From positions 58,140,672-58,204,671 of the forward strand of contig JAQMRL010000003.1 in the NCBI GenBank assembly GCA_035578175.1: 64,000 nt of DNA, in the 5' to 3' direction. Shown here in pieces: positions 38,601-53,600 of this stretch. The notes beneath the pieces are model-generated. The model was not told where the DNA came from. It made no database searches and saw only the letters and a list, made by a program, of their open reading frames with translations. Source of the stretch: Catonia carolina. Its lineage: Eukaryota; Arthropoda; Insecta; Hemiptera; Achilidae. Position 1 is the stretch's first letter, and every line of letters starts with the position of its first letter. The translations under genes were made by a program, and so were the position numbers.

Positions 38601-41600
38601 CAAGATCGCGACAATAGACTTGGCTTTTTTGTCCATCTTTTATTCAAAAAAATTGAAATTTTTTTGAGACATTAACAAAACTTCGAGTGATCTTTTAAAA
38701 AAACAAACATGAAACTCTGTTTTTTTTTTACGCCAGTTACAGCGAATTTACTAAAAATTTGTTGCAATTTATGCAAAGTCGCACGTTTTTGTCAAAATTT
38801 GGCAATAAAATTTTTTTTAATTTTTTTTTTAGTCTGGTATTAAAGAAAATGTCTAGCAAAAATTTGATGTATCAAACGCCCTTGCTTACCACACTATACG
38901 ACTATTCAAGTGTAGGTAAGAGTCAAGTGTATATGAATTCTGTGCTAATATCCAGGCCGAAACAATTTCTCTCTTTAAGCTTATGGCATTGACCCATTCC
39001 TACAGTTATTTATATGACATATATATTATATGAAAGCCTGGAATTTTTTGAATACGTTCATTTATAAAAATATAAAAGATATTATTAGAGCATTTTAGTT
39101 CCATTGTGAAGAATGTCTGGAAATAGGCTATTCTACAAATTTTGGAGCGTTTATTCCCTTTTACTGGTCATATTCAATTCAGCTGGTTTTGCTATGCTTT
39201 ACCTACCTCTACCATTCAAGGTTTCAAAAGTAGTTATAACTCTATTTTTAAATGAGATACAGCCTTTACGCGGTTTTTTCAAAAAGAACCGGAATTGAGT
39301 GGTATCCCAACATTCACAAATCGATAGAAAATTTCCTACTAACCTGATTGTGTTTCTAAATAGCTTACTTCCTTCCTCATACATTAAGCTATTATTTAAC
39401 TATTATGTTTACTGGTGTGTGTGTGTGTGTGTGTGTGTGCAATGACCTTCACTATTACACAAATTGTTGAGTACTTACATATTCGTCATCCAACAACCAT
39501 ATATGGGCAAACCGGCTTCTAAGGGTTAAAGAATGTGTGATGAGTGGGTGAATCAGTGTGAATGTATTTCTTACATTTATATATACAGAAGATATTCATA
39601 TAATTACTGATATTTAATATTTTTTCATTATAAAATGTTTTGTGATATTTTGGTTTATGTTAAATAAGTTGTATCAATTTGTTTCTTTGCAGTTATTTTC
39701 AGAAGTGTATAACTTTTATTATGGCTGCTATCTTCCATCAAATAAGTTTCCTGTAACTTTTGTAGCGCTTATTGTTCCTCCAGATACTATTGATGTCAAT
39801 TTGGAACCAAATAAAACTAGAATTTTTATGAAAGATCAGGTAAATTATTAACTCTCTATTTAGAATTAAATAGTAACAAAATTATCTGCATGGCAATGAT
39901 ATCTAAGAAAAATCTTGTATGCATTATAAAGAAATTCAAATTATATATTTTTCAGAATTATGTGGATTGAAATTTTTAATGTAACTATATTTTATTTCAT
40001 TTTTTACCAGAATTCAGTCGCTGTAGACTTCTTGGTAACAATGTTGCCTTTCTGCTACTTCTCACAACAAATATTGAAAATCATCTTGTTTAAGTGATTG
40101 TTTTTTACTTTCTCTTGCCTATATGAATACAGGAAGGAAAGTATTGTTTTCATGTCGATTTTTAGAAATCGAGCTTTCACCGGATCTATGTTTTCAAACC
40201 CCCTGAACCCAGAAAACATGTTTTTAGCGATTGGTCTGTGTGTGTGTGTGTGAACAGAATATCTCAAGAACGGAACATTGTACGAACTTGAAACTTGAAA
40301 CTTAAGTTACATAACACTACCGGACCCGACACGAACATTTTCATCAAAATCGGTCAACCGGAAGTAGTAGTTTATTCGTGTAATTTTTCACTTTTTTGCG
40401 ATTTTCTCAAAAACTGGTCCTATGATTTTTTTTAAATCGCCTGGTTTACTCAATTTTTTATTCTCTACAAGATGGGTAGGCGTCATGTTTGCTGAAATTC
40501 TGGGTGAGGCTGTTTTTACGCAAAAACATAGTTTTTTTAAGATTACGGCTTTAATATGCAATTTACCGCAAAAATTTATATAATAAAAGTTGTAGGGAAT
40601 TTAAAATTCTACAACTTTTATTTCAAACATTTTTTTGTATAACGCTTAGTTTAGCAGTAATTAGCAATTTTCTGATTTTTTCTCACGAAAACGTGTGAAA
40701 ATCGATTTTTTTAAGATTTCGGCCTTAGAATGCATTTTACAACAAAAGTGTATATAATAAATTTTATAGGAAATAAAAAGATCTACAACTTTTATTTAAA
40801 GCATTTTTCTATACAGAGCCTAGTTTAGCGTGAAAAAGTGATTTTCCGTACTTTTAAGCCAAACTGAGTTCGATTTTCATTTTGCGTCTTTCACTCATGA
40901 TTAAAATAAGGTTATGTTTTTGAGATTAGTTTTTTGTTTATTTCTAATGTTTTATTACTAATGTTAAGTTTATTGTTAATTATTTGCACTGGCAAGAGAA
41001 AGTTGTGTGAGTGTTTCACACCAGATTTTTATATTTACGTTTCATGTGTCAATAAACCTTGCTCTTCTTTTTTTTTATCATATCTTCTAACGGCTCAGTG
41101 TCTTTGTAAAACTGTGTAAGTTTGGTTTGTTTCCTCTTTCTCCAATTTCTGTAATGTTTGCGCCATAAATCTTAAGAAGGATTTTTCCATTGTTTCTAGA
41201 TTTTGTGTTTCGTTTGCTATTGTTGTTAACATTCTGTAGAGAACTAATTTTATTTTATTTTACAGATTACCTTAACTTTAAAATAATTATATTTACTCTA
41301 AAATACTTTAAAATAATAGTTTTATTTTATGAACCGTCGCCAAAGTCAGCTGTTTAACAGCTGATTTTCAGAGACGAAGGTTCCTGGTTCAAATCCTAGT
41401 AAAGGTAGTTACTATTATACGGATTTGAATGTTAGACAGTGGTTACCGGTGTACTTTGATGGTTGGGGTTTAATTAACCATACTCTCTCAGGAATGATTG
41501 ACCTGAATCTGTACAAGACTACACCTCATTTACACATCATCCTCATCTCATTGGGTCATGGGGTTGCTTATTGTTCTGAATTGAACAGATTGCAGCGGAC

Positions 41601-44600
41601 ATACATTAGGAATTACAAAAAAAAAAAAAAACATTTATGGACAGTTGAGGAATATGATATATTTACTCTCCATTTACACATATACATTGTGTATAATTAA
41701 ACCAAAGTCGTCTTATAGATCAACACAAGACTTCAGGCCTGGATGGTGAAATTGTCAGTGCAACTGGCTTCTATAACTGGGTCTGAGGTTCAATTCTTGG
41801 TCATGTCCTTTTATCCTTAAATTTGATCTATTACCCTTCAATATGTGTACTCTTTATGGTGTCGGATGTTGAAATAAAAACTTCAGAACCTGCCAGGAAA
41901 TTTCTAATCATCATGATGGTCAAAAATTTTTAATCTGAACTGAAACTCAGTATGTGGTTTACTTTAACCATTCAATAAAAATCGCTTCGTTTCTCATTAT
42001 AAACTGTATTCTAAACTTAGAACTATTTAGTTCTGTAATAGATTTGAAATCATTTTCTGAATTTCATCAAATATTTATTTGTAAGTTTCATTATTTTGAA
42101 AAATATATTTTTACTGTAGTTAATTTTGAATTGTATTTCAGGATAAACTTATAGAATATTTGAAAGAACTATTAAGTCAGTATTACTGTGATGATTTTGA
42201 AGAAAAACCTACTGTAAATAATAATAGCAACAGAAAACGCAAAGCTGAACCAAGTAGTGAATTTAATGTTAAAAAATCACCTGCAAAACCAAACAATCTA
42301 GGAAATTTATCTACAAATAATAGAGTTGATGTTGATGATGATGATCACGACTTGGTGCCAGTATATAATAAAGTAACCAAACTCACTGCTGTTAATTCTA
42401 TAGATACTATTACGAAAGAAGATATAAATAGAATTCCACAGTTTAATGATAAAGTGGCGTTTCTCGATAATAGTTCTGAAGAACTTTTGAAAGATTCTCC
42501 GCAAATTGATTTACAGATTCCTGAACAGGATACGACTGAAAATCATATTACAAAAAGTAAAAGTTTCAGTGACCTATTTGATTGTAGTTCAAAATTTTTG
42601 CCTTCTAATTCCAATTCTAAAGTTTTTAATGATAATTTGAGTTCCAGTGAAATTTCCACTGATAGTTTTAAAACAATAAGTGGATCATTACCCTTAAGTG
42701 TTCAGTTAAGTGTAGAAAACAGTGAAAATTCAGAAAAAAGTTATCAAAATAGTTCCGAGGCAATCAGTATTGATTCTAATATTCCTGAAATGATTAATAA
42801 CAGTGAAAATTCAGAAAAAAGTTATCAAAATAGTTCCGAGGCAATCAGTATTGATTCTAATATTCCTGAAATGATTAATAACAGTGAGAATTCAGAAAAA
42901 AGTTATCAAAATAGTTCCGAGGCAATCAGTATTGATTCTAATATTGAAATTATCAATAAGAACAGTGAGAATTCAGAAAAAAGTTATCAAAATAGTTCTG
43001 AGGGAGTTTGTACAGATTGTAACGTTACAGGGGTAAATAATAACAAAATGAATGATTACAATGAGAAAATAAGCCTTTCTCAGTGGAGTAAAGGAAATAT
43101 TGTTGATAATGATAAAAAAATTCAGGTAATGTATGGTTCTACTGTTATTATTATTATTATTAAATGTGGTGGTACTGTTAATAGAAATTCCTTTAAAAAT
43201 ATCATTGAATAGTAGTGAGGTATTTCATTCATTCCCAAATTATTCACAATTACTACGAAAAGATGGTGTTAGATTTAACACCTTGTAATGCTTGTATGGT
43301 TTTTCCAAAAGGAATTTGCCTTGAGTGTGTTTATAGGAGGACCAGTACGCATTTACAGGGATCTGCGTACAAGACCATGGTAGTAAAACATAGGAACACA
43401 AATAACATAGGAGAATGACCACTTGAGCAACTAAATTAAGTATCACAAACATAAACAACCACTTCCTTGTTACAAAACGAAATAGCGTCAAGTCCTTTAT
43501 TGCAGCACGTGCCGAAAGTCCATGATTGCTGGTGAAGAACACTTTACTAACAGTTACACATTTACAAAGCATACACAAACACAATATTATACAATTAGCA
43601 CGTATAAGCACAGTTAGCATTTAAAGCATCGATTGGAACACATTAGCAGTTGCCAAGTACCCCGTTAGATAGTTAGCCTCAGTCGAAGGATGCGTCTGTC
43701 CGTGATGAATTCAGTTGCATAAGTGGTCGAGAGTGAAACGGATGCAGGTTAGCAGTTGGAGGGGGAAGGAACACGTAGATTACGGAAGCGAGATACAGTA
43801 GGCCAATATGACAAGCAGTGAAAATTCAAATACGATTAAAAGGAGCCAACTGCGGCCAATTTGAACAATAAATAGCGTGGAAGCGAAAGCGTAACACCCC
43901 AGGAGAAATGGCCTTAACAGATGGTTTAGTCAACCACGCTGCCAGTACAAATGGTGCCATTCCATGTGACTCGTGAATCTCCTCTCTTCATTCTGCTGAA
44001 ACATTACAGCCACTGCCCATCTCTCTTTGAGTCTACAGTCTGTATCTTATTGTTTGTATTGACCAATCAACTACTCACACTCTCCATTTGCCATATGGGC
44101 TGGTGTGTGTAGTACATTACCATAATCTGTTTTTGACTACCACAGCCTTGAGAAGTTATGTTTTTGTTCGTTGTAGTATGACAAGTGTAATAACTACACT
44201 GTTCCATCCTGAGAGACGGAATATTCCGCACATATGGTAAGGACACGTAATGTTTTCATTAGAAAAGGAAACTTTTGTCCAGCTGCCAAAATTAAACGTA
44301 TAATTATTGTAAAGAAGAAAAATTAAACCATTTTCATTATCACCTTCACGCTACATCATATTTCTGGTTACCTTTTGAAATAATTTAACAACTTATTATG
44401 AACATTAACTCAATATTCTTTTATAATTTATGATAATGATATTCAACCAGAACTATGTCTACTGTGTCACTTTAATTGAATTTATCTACACAATATTTTC
44501 AATTTCATAATATTAATCTGCATGCACAAATTAAAGTACGTACTCAAATTAAATTCAAGATTTCATTTATTCTGTTCACAATATCTATACTGAACAAAAT

Positions 44601-47600
44601 AGTCGTTCAGGCCGGATGAACAAAATGTTTGCAGACGATGTAGTAATTGGATTGTATATGAACGAAAATCAAATTAGATTTATTTAACTTGTGTGATTTT
44701 TATAGTTAAAAGTTCATGACAATGTATTGGTATCCATGTTGCAATGACAATGAATTGTCATTTTCTTCTTTAAAACACAATAAATTTAATTTTAGCAGCT
44801 GGACAGAAGTTCTCTTTTCTAATAAAACCATGTCCCTACCATACACATGAAATATTCAGTCTTGTTGGATGGAACAACCTCAGTCATCCTGTGCACGCTG
44901 CATATGCATTCGTTAGAGAGCCATAGTAACCAGTGGTACACAATAAAAAGTTGGCTGTTGTTTATTTTGTTTAATAACATTTTGATGAATTTTTTAAAGT
45001 TTACATTGAATGAAATGTGGAAATAGATTTTTAGAAACCAGTTTGAGCAAAACAATTATAGTAAGAATTTGAAGATAATATTCAATGATAGATTTGACTT
45101 AATTGTTACCGTCTTGAATAGTACTGTCATTTTCGTATTTTATAGACATTTGATGTTATGTGTTTGAATGTATCAGACAGAAGTATCTTGAACATACATA
45201 AAGAACCAGTTTTCTTGGTTTAAAGGGTTGGAATCTGACAATTCACTAACTGAACTGATTGTAAAAAAAGGAAATTTTAGTTTACCCGCTTTCTGAAGAA
45301 ATGGCATGTGTTGGCTGAATTGTGATGTGTATCTACAACAAAATAAACTTTTAGTTATAATTGATCCATGTATACATTTTGTCTGGTATGCAAGAATCAA
45401 TAATATGTCTTCTAACAGCTGCATGTTTTCAACAGGGTCATTCAGTTCTATTAAATCCTTATTTACAAACAACTGAAAGTACTGCTTGTGGTAAGGAAAA
45501 TATTAATTGTTCAGACAAATTAGTATCGGATAGCAATACTGGAAAATCAGAGATCAGTTCATTGAATTTTGTTGATGAATTAGACTCGTTCTTAAATTCT
45601 GAAAAAGGGAACCTATTGTTACAAAAAATTACCAGTGAAACAAACAAAAGTGAGAATTATAATAATAATTTTAAAATAATTTCTGAATCGAGTAATTCAG
45701 TTGTAAAAGATATTCCCTCTGAGCTTCGAGCTTCTTCAGAAAAGAGTATACCTGACTCAATTGGTGAAGATATATTAGACAGAAGTGTTAGCAGTCAAAT
45801 GGGGAGAAAAGAGATGTCAGCCTTTACAAAATTTGCCCGTGAAATGCGTTCAAAAAGTGAGTTAAAATTTTTCAAACTGTATTTAATGCATGCAATCACA
45901 ATATTTCTATTTTGCACTCTTCATTATTGTAATGTACTGGTGTATAAAAATGAATGCAGCTTTACCTTCTTTACCTATTTTTCTTGTAATTTTATTTCAT
46001 TTTTTCTAACATGTTCTTCTGTTACCTTTCCTTATTTTGTTGCTTTCAAAAACATTTTAATAAATGGTAGATTAATTTGAATGTTTCATTGTTTTATCTA
46101 AGTTTGCTTTAAATACTGGTTTTTTAAAAATTTAATCTGTGTTAATTAATTTATTGTAATAATTTATCTAATTAATTAAACTTGTTAAGATTAACTGGCA
46201 TTTGTATTAAGTGCAGTTTGGTAATAAAAAAATTTATTGATATTTTTTTTTTTATTATTATTATTATTCAACGTCGCATCAACTGCAACGGTCATTAGCG
46301 ATGACGTTGGAGTGGAACTTTATGCAATGTTTAGGTTGTTCGCCCTAAAAAAAAAAAAAAATGCAATGTAGGATGAAATGATTTTTTGTAACGTACAAAA
46401 ATATGCTGTGCCTGAGTGGGATTCGAACCCAGGACCACATGATGAGAGGCCAGCATGTTACCAACTGCGCCAATGCGGCCAGCATTGATAGTTTTATTTT
46501 CCTAAAATCGTACTTCACTTTGCTACATAGTCACCATGCTCTTCTAAGCACTTTTTTTTAGTAATGCTACCCCATTTCTTTAATCGCTCTATATAGCAGT
46601 TCACTGCCTGGGAAATAAACCACTTGACAATGGCAGTCCTGAGATCTTTGCCATTTTCAAACCGTTATCTGCTAAGCTATAGTTTCAAGTGCAAGAAGCG
46701 GAAATAGTCTGTAGGTGCAAGGTCAGGACTAAAAGGTGGTGTTCAAAAAGTTCCCAACCATAATCTCGAATCTTCTTTGTTCAGGCTGTGGTATGAGAAT
46801 GCGCATAATCACGGAATAGGACTATTTCAGTGGATAGTTTCTCATGCAGTCGGATTCTGATAGCACATCTCAGTTTGGTGAGTGTTTCACAATACTTGTC
46901 AGCTGTGATTGTTGTCCTATGTTCCATGATGTCAATTAATAGAACACCTTTTTCGTCTCGGTAATTGGTAGCCATAATTTTCTGAATCAAGTAAGGAGGT
47001 TGCTGGATTTTTTTGGTTTTGGTACAGTTGAATTGACTGGTTTTGTTTCTGCATTGATATAAATAAACTGTTTCTTGTCATCTGTAACAGTGTGGGAGGA
47101 ACTCAGGAACTCAAGACTGTCATTGTCAACAGGTTCAGTTACCAGGTAGTGAACTTCTATGCAGGGTTAAATAAGCCGGTATAGATTTATAAAAAGTGCA
47201 TAGGATTGAATGGTGACTATGAAGAAAAGTGAAGTAGGTTTGTATGGAACTTTCTACCAATTGTACAAGTAGGAGAATTAGTGATGAATGAGTCAGTTTG
47301 TGAGAGCTTTCCCATTTAGAGATTAGTTTATTTACTATGTTATCTACAGAACAATATGTATACAGTACCTTAGCTTTTTAATTGACAGTTAATACTGGTA
47401 ATGTACTTGCAGTATAAAACTGTAAAAATTATTATTTTTTTTTTTTTTTTTTTTGGAAAAGTATGTAATAAAACTTTAATTTAATGCTGACTTTTGGTTA
47501 TGAGCTGTGAGATTGAAGTTAGGCTTCTGCCAGAAATGTTTATAAAATGTGTACTAATGTACATATTGTACTACTGTATACAGTATTTCAGTGAATTTAA

Positions 47601-50600
47601 CAACAAACTTCAGTTAGGTAGGTCTATAAAAAGTGGCAGGCTTACATTTGGATATTTTTAAGTACCATTCAACAATTATTTTAAGTACCATTAAAGTTGG
47701 ATAGTTTTAAGTTAATGTTCTTTTAAGAAACATCTGTAGAGTAGGCCTACAGATAGATGAAAACTAAATAAGTTCATAAAGATTTCATTTTTCCCAAAAA
47801 TAATTTGAATAGTTAGATTTTTGGTCTTTTGTTTATATAATTGGTGTTCTACTGGATATAATGTACAAATGTCAATTGTAGCATCCAAACTACGCTTGAT
47901 TTTAGCTTTTAAGGTACCATTTGGATTCATGATTTATAATTGAACCTGTCTTGATCTTATGAGCTATGTGAATGTCACAAAAAGAATCCGTCATGGTGCC
48001 TTCAAATTTCTTCTCTAGTTCTTCATTCTTCTTGGCTAAAAAATTATTTTGTTTTCTAAAATGGTTTTTTTTTAAGTAAAAAACCTAAAACTGGATGCTA
48101 AATAAGTAGAAAACAAGCATCACAATTTAATAAAATAATTAATAAAGTTATTACAGATTAAACCGTGATGTAGTATTTTGCGCATAAAACCACTTTTTCT
48201 GAATTCCAGCGAGGAATCAAACCTGGGACTTTCTTTCAGCAGTCTAGTGCCTAACTGGAACACTACCTAAAAATATATTGTTCTTAAACCAAGGTGTTAG
48301 CTACAAGTTTTACTTTTGGTTTTAAATTCTTATGGAATTTCAATTGCGTAGGAGGATGATTCACACGTCCATCTTATTTGTACATTTTTTTTATTTTAGT
48401 AAATTAAAAGTAAGCAAAATAATCAATTATTTTATTTGTTTACAGTACTGAAGCAATCGCCAGGATTATCCTTCACAACTGTGGCTGATATGCTCGCAAA
48501 AAAGTGGCGCAGCTTGCAAGCTGAAGAAAGAGATAAATATGAGAAAATGTGTTCAGATGAAAAGAGAAAACGTAAAGATGAAACACCTGATAAAGTAGTC
48601 TCTAAAAAGCCTAAAACAAGAGAACGAGTATCTGTTAAAGTTGATGTTAATATAGAGACTATCATTGAAAGATTTGTCAAAGAATTTTCAAGTAAACACA
48701 GGGTAGAAGACGATTCATGTTTAAGGTTTGATTATCTATTGCAAACTTTCTTATACTACTAAAAAAATTAATTACTAGAACTTATATTTGGCTCAGATGT
48801 GGCATTGTATTGATTTTTTTCATGTTTCTCAAAATCACATCACTGCTTCATCACTGGCAACTATAGTGGGCTATGGTAGTTCACTGGATTTAAAAATTTT
48901 ATTTTTAAGATCCTGGCTTTGAGTTGAAACTATGTACTTTGTAGTTCAGCATAATCTAGTTCTCTAAACCAGTGTCATTGCATTCTTCGATTTTAAACTA
49001 CAGTTTCATTTGTGTTTTTCGCTATTATAATTTCAATTATGAGCGATATCTCTAAAGTAAAGACCGTTTCATTGTTCTAATTAAGATATTTATCATAGCA
49101 ATGCACCAGCTTAAATATACTCTCATATTCTACTGTCACCTGTTCATTTAGCCATTGATTAACTTCATTTTTAAGTTCATCGTCTCTCACAAATTGCTTA
49201 CCACCCAAAAAGTCTTTTGATTTTCCAAACAAAAGAAGGAGCTAAGTCCAGACTACATCAGGAAAAAGAAGGGCCACATCGTAAATCGTTAAGCGACAAT
49301 CTTTTCTGATTTCATCTTCGACGCATTTCATCAAGTCGTCTGTGATTATCAAGGACAGCCTCACTGTTCATCATGCATGTTAATTCGGTTATTTCTAAAC
49401 CTTTCACATTATTTTCATTCATTATTTTATAACCATACACAGCAACCAACTGCGTATGAATTTCAACCAGCTTAACATAACAACTTGATGGTTTAAAAAC
49501 ATATCACTCTGCGTATTTCACAGTCGGCAGCAACATCAATTTTTTTATTTATTTTATGACATAATAACTCATACATATTACAACACGACAACTTACAGAC
49601 AACAATACAGTCTTTTTTCCACTTCTGCAATGCTGTGAAGAATTATACATTCTTTATAATAATTTTAACATGCATCATGTTTGAGAAATGGGCAGGGAAT
49701 GGTTGGTTTTTGTTGCATGGCTATGCCCCGTCACATCAATCTCTAGTGATGAGACATACCTTATAAAGAACAATGTCATCACTCTGGAACACCCTCCATA
49801 TTCTCTCGATCTTGTACCACCGAATTTTACCTGTTTTCACAACTGAAAATGACATTGAAGGGACATCATTTTGCTGATTGTCAGAGGTAATGGAAAATGG
49901 AAAAAATGGCTTTCAGGGTAATTGTATGAATGGTGGAATAAGTGTGTACATGCAGGAGAGTATTTTGACGTAAAATAAGGTAAAAATGTTACATATACTT
50001 TCAATAAATTTTTATTAACCAATTCCAGGAACTATTTGACCTCACCTCGTAATGGGGGACTATATTATATCACCATTATTAATTCAGATTATGGAAAACC
50101 TGTGATTATTTCAATGTGGCAAATACAACACTAACTGACTATAATTTTAGCTGTAATTTTAAATTGTTTCTGTTTGCTATCATGTCATATGAGTGGGATG
50201 TAGTTCTGCATTTTAAAATCTAATTGGTTTTCACAAATCTCCTGCTGGTATTTTCAGCTATTGATTAGTTGATTTAAAGTTCCATCAACAGCAACTACTG
50301 TGGGTTTTGGTACTGCAATGGTGGGTTTTAACGTGTTAAAATTTCCAGACTCTAGCTGGAAATCGAACCCAGGACCTACTGCTTTGAAGGCTAGCATGCT
50401 AGGCTCTATGCCACGGAGGCGGTCATTATTTATTATTTATCCTGATAAGTCATGTCTGTCTTATTGAAACAGTTGTCCCAAACAATTTGTACTTCAGATT
50501 TATTGCAGAATATTATTAAAAACCTGCTTTCATACTCATTGAACCTTTTTATAAATTACCAAAGAATGTTTTTAATTTAGATAAACTCAAAATGTATGCC

Positions 50601-53600
50601 TAGATATAATTATTATTGTTATTGTACCTGTTCGTAGGGAGAGTGACATTGACATAATTGGCCAAATTGAATCTTCAGATTTTTGGACATATAAAAAGAC
50701 TATCAGCAGAGATGAAAAAGAGATTGGTATGTTAAGTTTAACGCACTTGCAAGAAGCACACAAATTTCGGCAGAACATGGAAATGATGATAATTCCAACC
50801 AAGATTCTTGAAGACAACATTCCTATTACGGAGAGGTAGTTATATCTACTTTTTGAAATTTAATGTTTTTGTTTGTTTTTACACCCACATTGTTGGAGGA
50901 CTTGAATCAGTCCATACTCATTTAAGTCCTCAAAGTATAAGCTAGATATTTGGATTTCAGCTTTCTCTTCTGCACCCATAACTTTTTCATTCTCAGTGAC
51001 CTGGCCGCCCTTTGTTCACCAGTTATGGCATATTGTTTTTGTTCAAATGTTTTTAGTTCTAGTTTAATGTCTCTGTTCCTCAGAATCCTCTTCTCCTCTC
51101 TGTTAGTTGATTAGCTGATCTTGCGATCAAGATATTTTTGATAGAGGCCAGGATTTACAATTCCAGATGTGATCTGGAAAGGCAATTAATGAATTTGTGA
51201 GATGAGGTGTGTTTGGTCCGCAAGAGCTATTTTATTTTGCTCAAGTCTGTTGGCAAGCCGTGAGGAACCCCCATCCACCACCCAGTAGTATCACCTCTCC
51301 CTCTATTACGACACCATAACAGGTTCGTGGAATTTAATATTATTATAAAAATTAAATAAAATTTGTTACCCAACAAATCTATATAGATAGAAGTTCTATC
51401 TAAGTATAAGAGGTGTGGTTATTAAATAACAAGACTGACGTAAAAAAAAATTATTTTTATTTTATACAAAATCACTTATTGTCACCTTCAATATACACTC
51501 CTTCTCTGTCCCTACAACACCATGCGAACTTTCCATTGTTGGAAACGGTACTGGAAGTCATCTTCTGTCAGCTCCGTCAGGACACGTGCCGCTTTCTCTT
51601 TTACAGCTTCCACAGACTCAAATCTTGTCCCTTTTAATGCAGATTTCACCTTAGGGAACAGGTAGAAGTCACATGGTGCAAGATCTGGTGAATAAGGCAG
51701 ATGTTCTAACACCGAGATGCTGTACTTGGCTAGGAACCTCTTGACAGATAACGCGAAATGAGCTGGCACATCGTCTTGGTGAACCCATGATTTGTCCTTC
51801 CACATTTCGGGGCGTTTTTTCCTTACACTTTGATGTAGTTTAGAAAGTACTTCAAGGTACTTTGATTAATTGTTTGACCTTCAGGAACCCAGTGAAGGTA
51901 CATAATCCCATGAATATAAAAAAAAACAATCATCATTGCTTTAAATTTTGACTTGCTCATTCAAGCTTTTTTGGCTTTCGGTGAAGTTCGGCTCTTCCAG
52001 TGCATAGATTGGCGCTTTGTTTCCGGATCATAAGTAAAAAACCACTTTTCATCATATGTTGTTATCGTTTCCAAAAAATTTGGGTCATTTTCAATCGCGT
52101 GTTTTCCATAGTTTAAAGAAGCTCGCAAACATTTTTGCGAGCTTCATTTCAAACATTTTTGAGGGGCACGTATCCTGAAGGAGGTGACAGATGACTTCCA
52201 GCACTGTTTCCAACAATGGAAAATTCGCATGGAGCGTTGTAGGGATAGAGGAGTGTATATTGAAGGTGACAATAAGTGCTTATGTATAAAAGAAAAAGAA
52301 ATTTTTTTACGTTAGTCTCGTTATTTAATAGCCGCACCTCGTACATATTTGTTTTTTGCTATCGTATTTGTACAGCATTGCAGAAAAAACATACGGTGAT
52401 TCTAATCAGTATAATATAATATTTACATAAACAATCTTTCTTAATAATTCAGCAATTCATCAGCCAATATGATTTTATCCGTTATCTAAGATAATTAGAT
52501 CTAACAATTCTATTGATAATTACAATAAGATGTCTAAATGGATATTTACAAAATTAGTTTAAAAATTCCTGGTAACAGCAAACTTAGAATTGGTGTTAAT
52601 CTCTGTAGAGCATTCGGTAAGACTGCCAAGTACCATAGTTTAAACAAAAGCTATATAAAGCAAGTGGGTACTTTGATGCCTTAAGTTATTATCCGGCACC
52701 ACTATTTTAAGTCATAGTGTGTTACATGATAAACTGGTTATATATAGTGTTTAATTACATAATTCATCCCAAAGCAGTGTGTTCAGTATTACAATAAGTT
52801 CAAATACCCCGCGCGCCATCGAATGTTCTAGAACAAATCTTTCCCGCTCGATTAAATCCTTATTATTGATTCCGTATTGATCACCATACTAATTAGCTCA
52901 GCGCATGTGCTATTCCTGTTCACGTGCCTCGCTCTCCGCCAATCGCAAAATTCTATTAATTTCACTCCCTGCCATATTCCTTTCTTTCCCGAATCTCACT
53001 CACTGTAAGTTACGTTTTCGTTCTGATCGGACGCATTTCGTTTCCAGTCCTGGGGACGCCGCCATGAGGCGTCAGTAACGCATAACGCCAGTCGCATTTC
53101 TCAAAGTGTTGTCGCCGTATTTAAGTATGCCTTTACGGCCCCGGTTAACGTGCAATTCGAAGCAACGGGCTTATTGCAATTAGCTATTCAAATACATTTA
53201 ACGGGCGTACATTCAATTAACGAACTTAGCAATTCATGTGTGAACTTGTAGTGACATTCTACACTTTCCTAACGTGCCTTTCCTAGACTCTATCAATGTT
53301 AAAACTATTCGAACGATTTCAGTGCTAAAGTTATTTGTGTAAACTATTATGTGTGACTATTCAAGCAGGCCTGCAACCGTATTAAGTGTCAATTTCATCA
53401 GTGTGTGTAATAACGACTTCAGCAGCAATCTACGCACTCAAAACCTGTAAGTACCGAGTTAGCACATGATAAGAGTTTTCTTCCTTCTTATATTTTGTGT
53501 ATTTAAACATCCTTACCATTTTACCTATAATTAACGAGCTAAGCTATACGCCTAATGTGCGCGTCGAAGCCACATCGCGTCTATGTGTACAAGCTGTATT

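Noticed and set aside
43126..43212. Open frame continuing past the PMS1 exon 7 donor
   Set aside because: It turns into an ATT repeat and AT-rich codons. Splicing at 43125 to 45436 keeps phase and continues linker-like sequence into the HMG box.
46330..46483. Possible tRNA gene (good A and B boxes)
   Set aside because: The sequence between the boxes does not form a full cloverleaf, and the same unit with a body and A-rich tail recurs elsewhere with target duplications, so it is a SINE.
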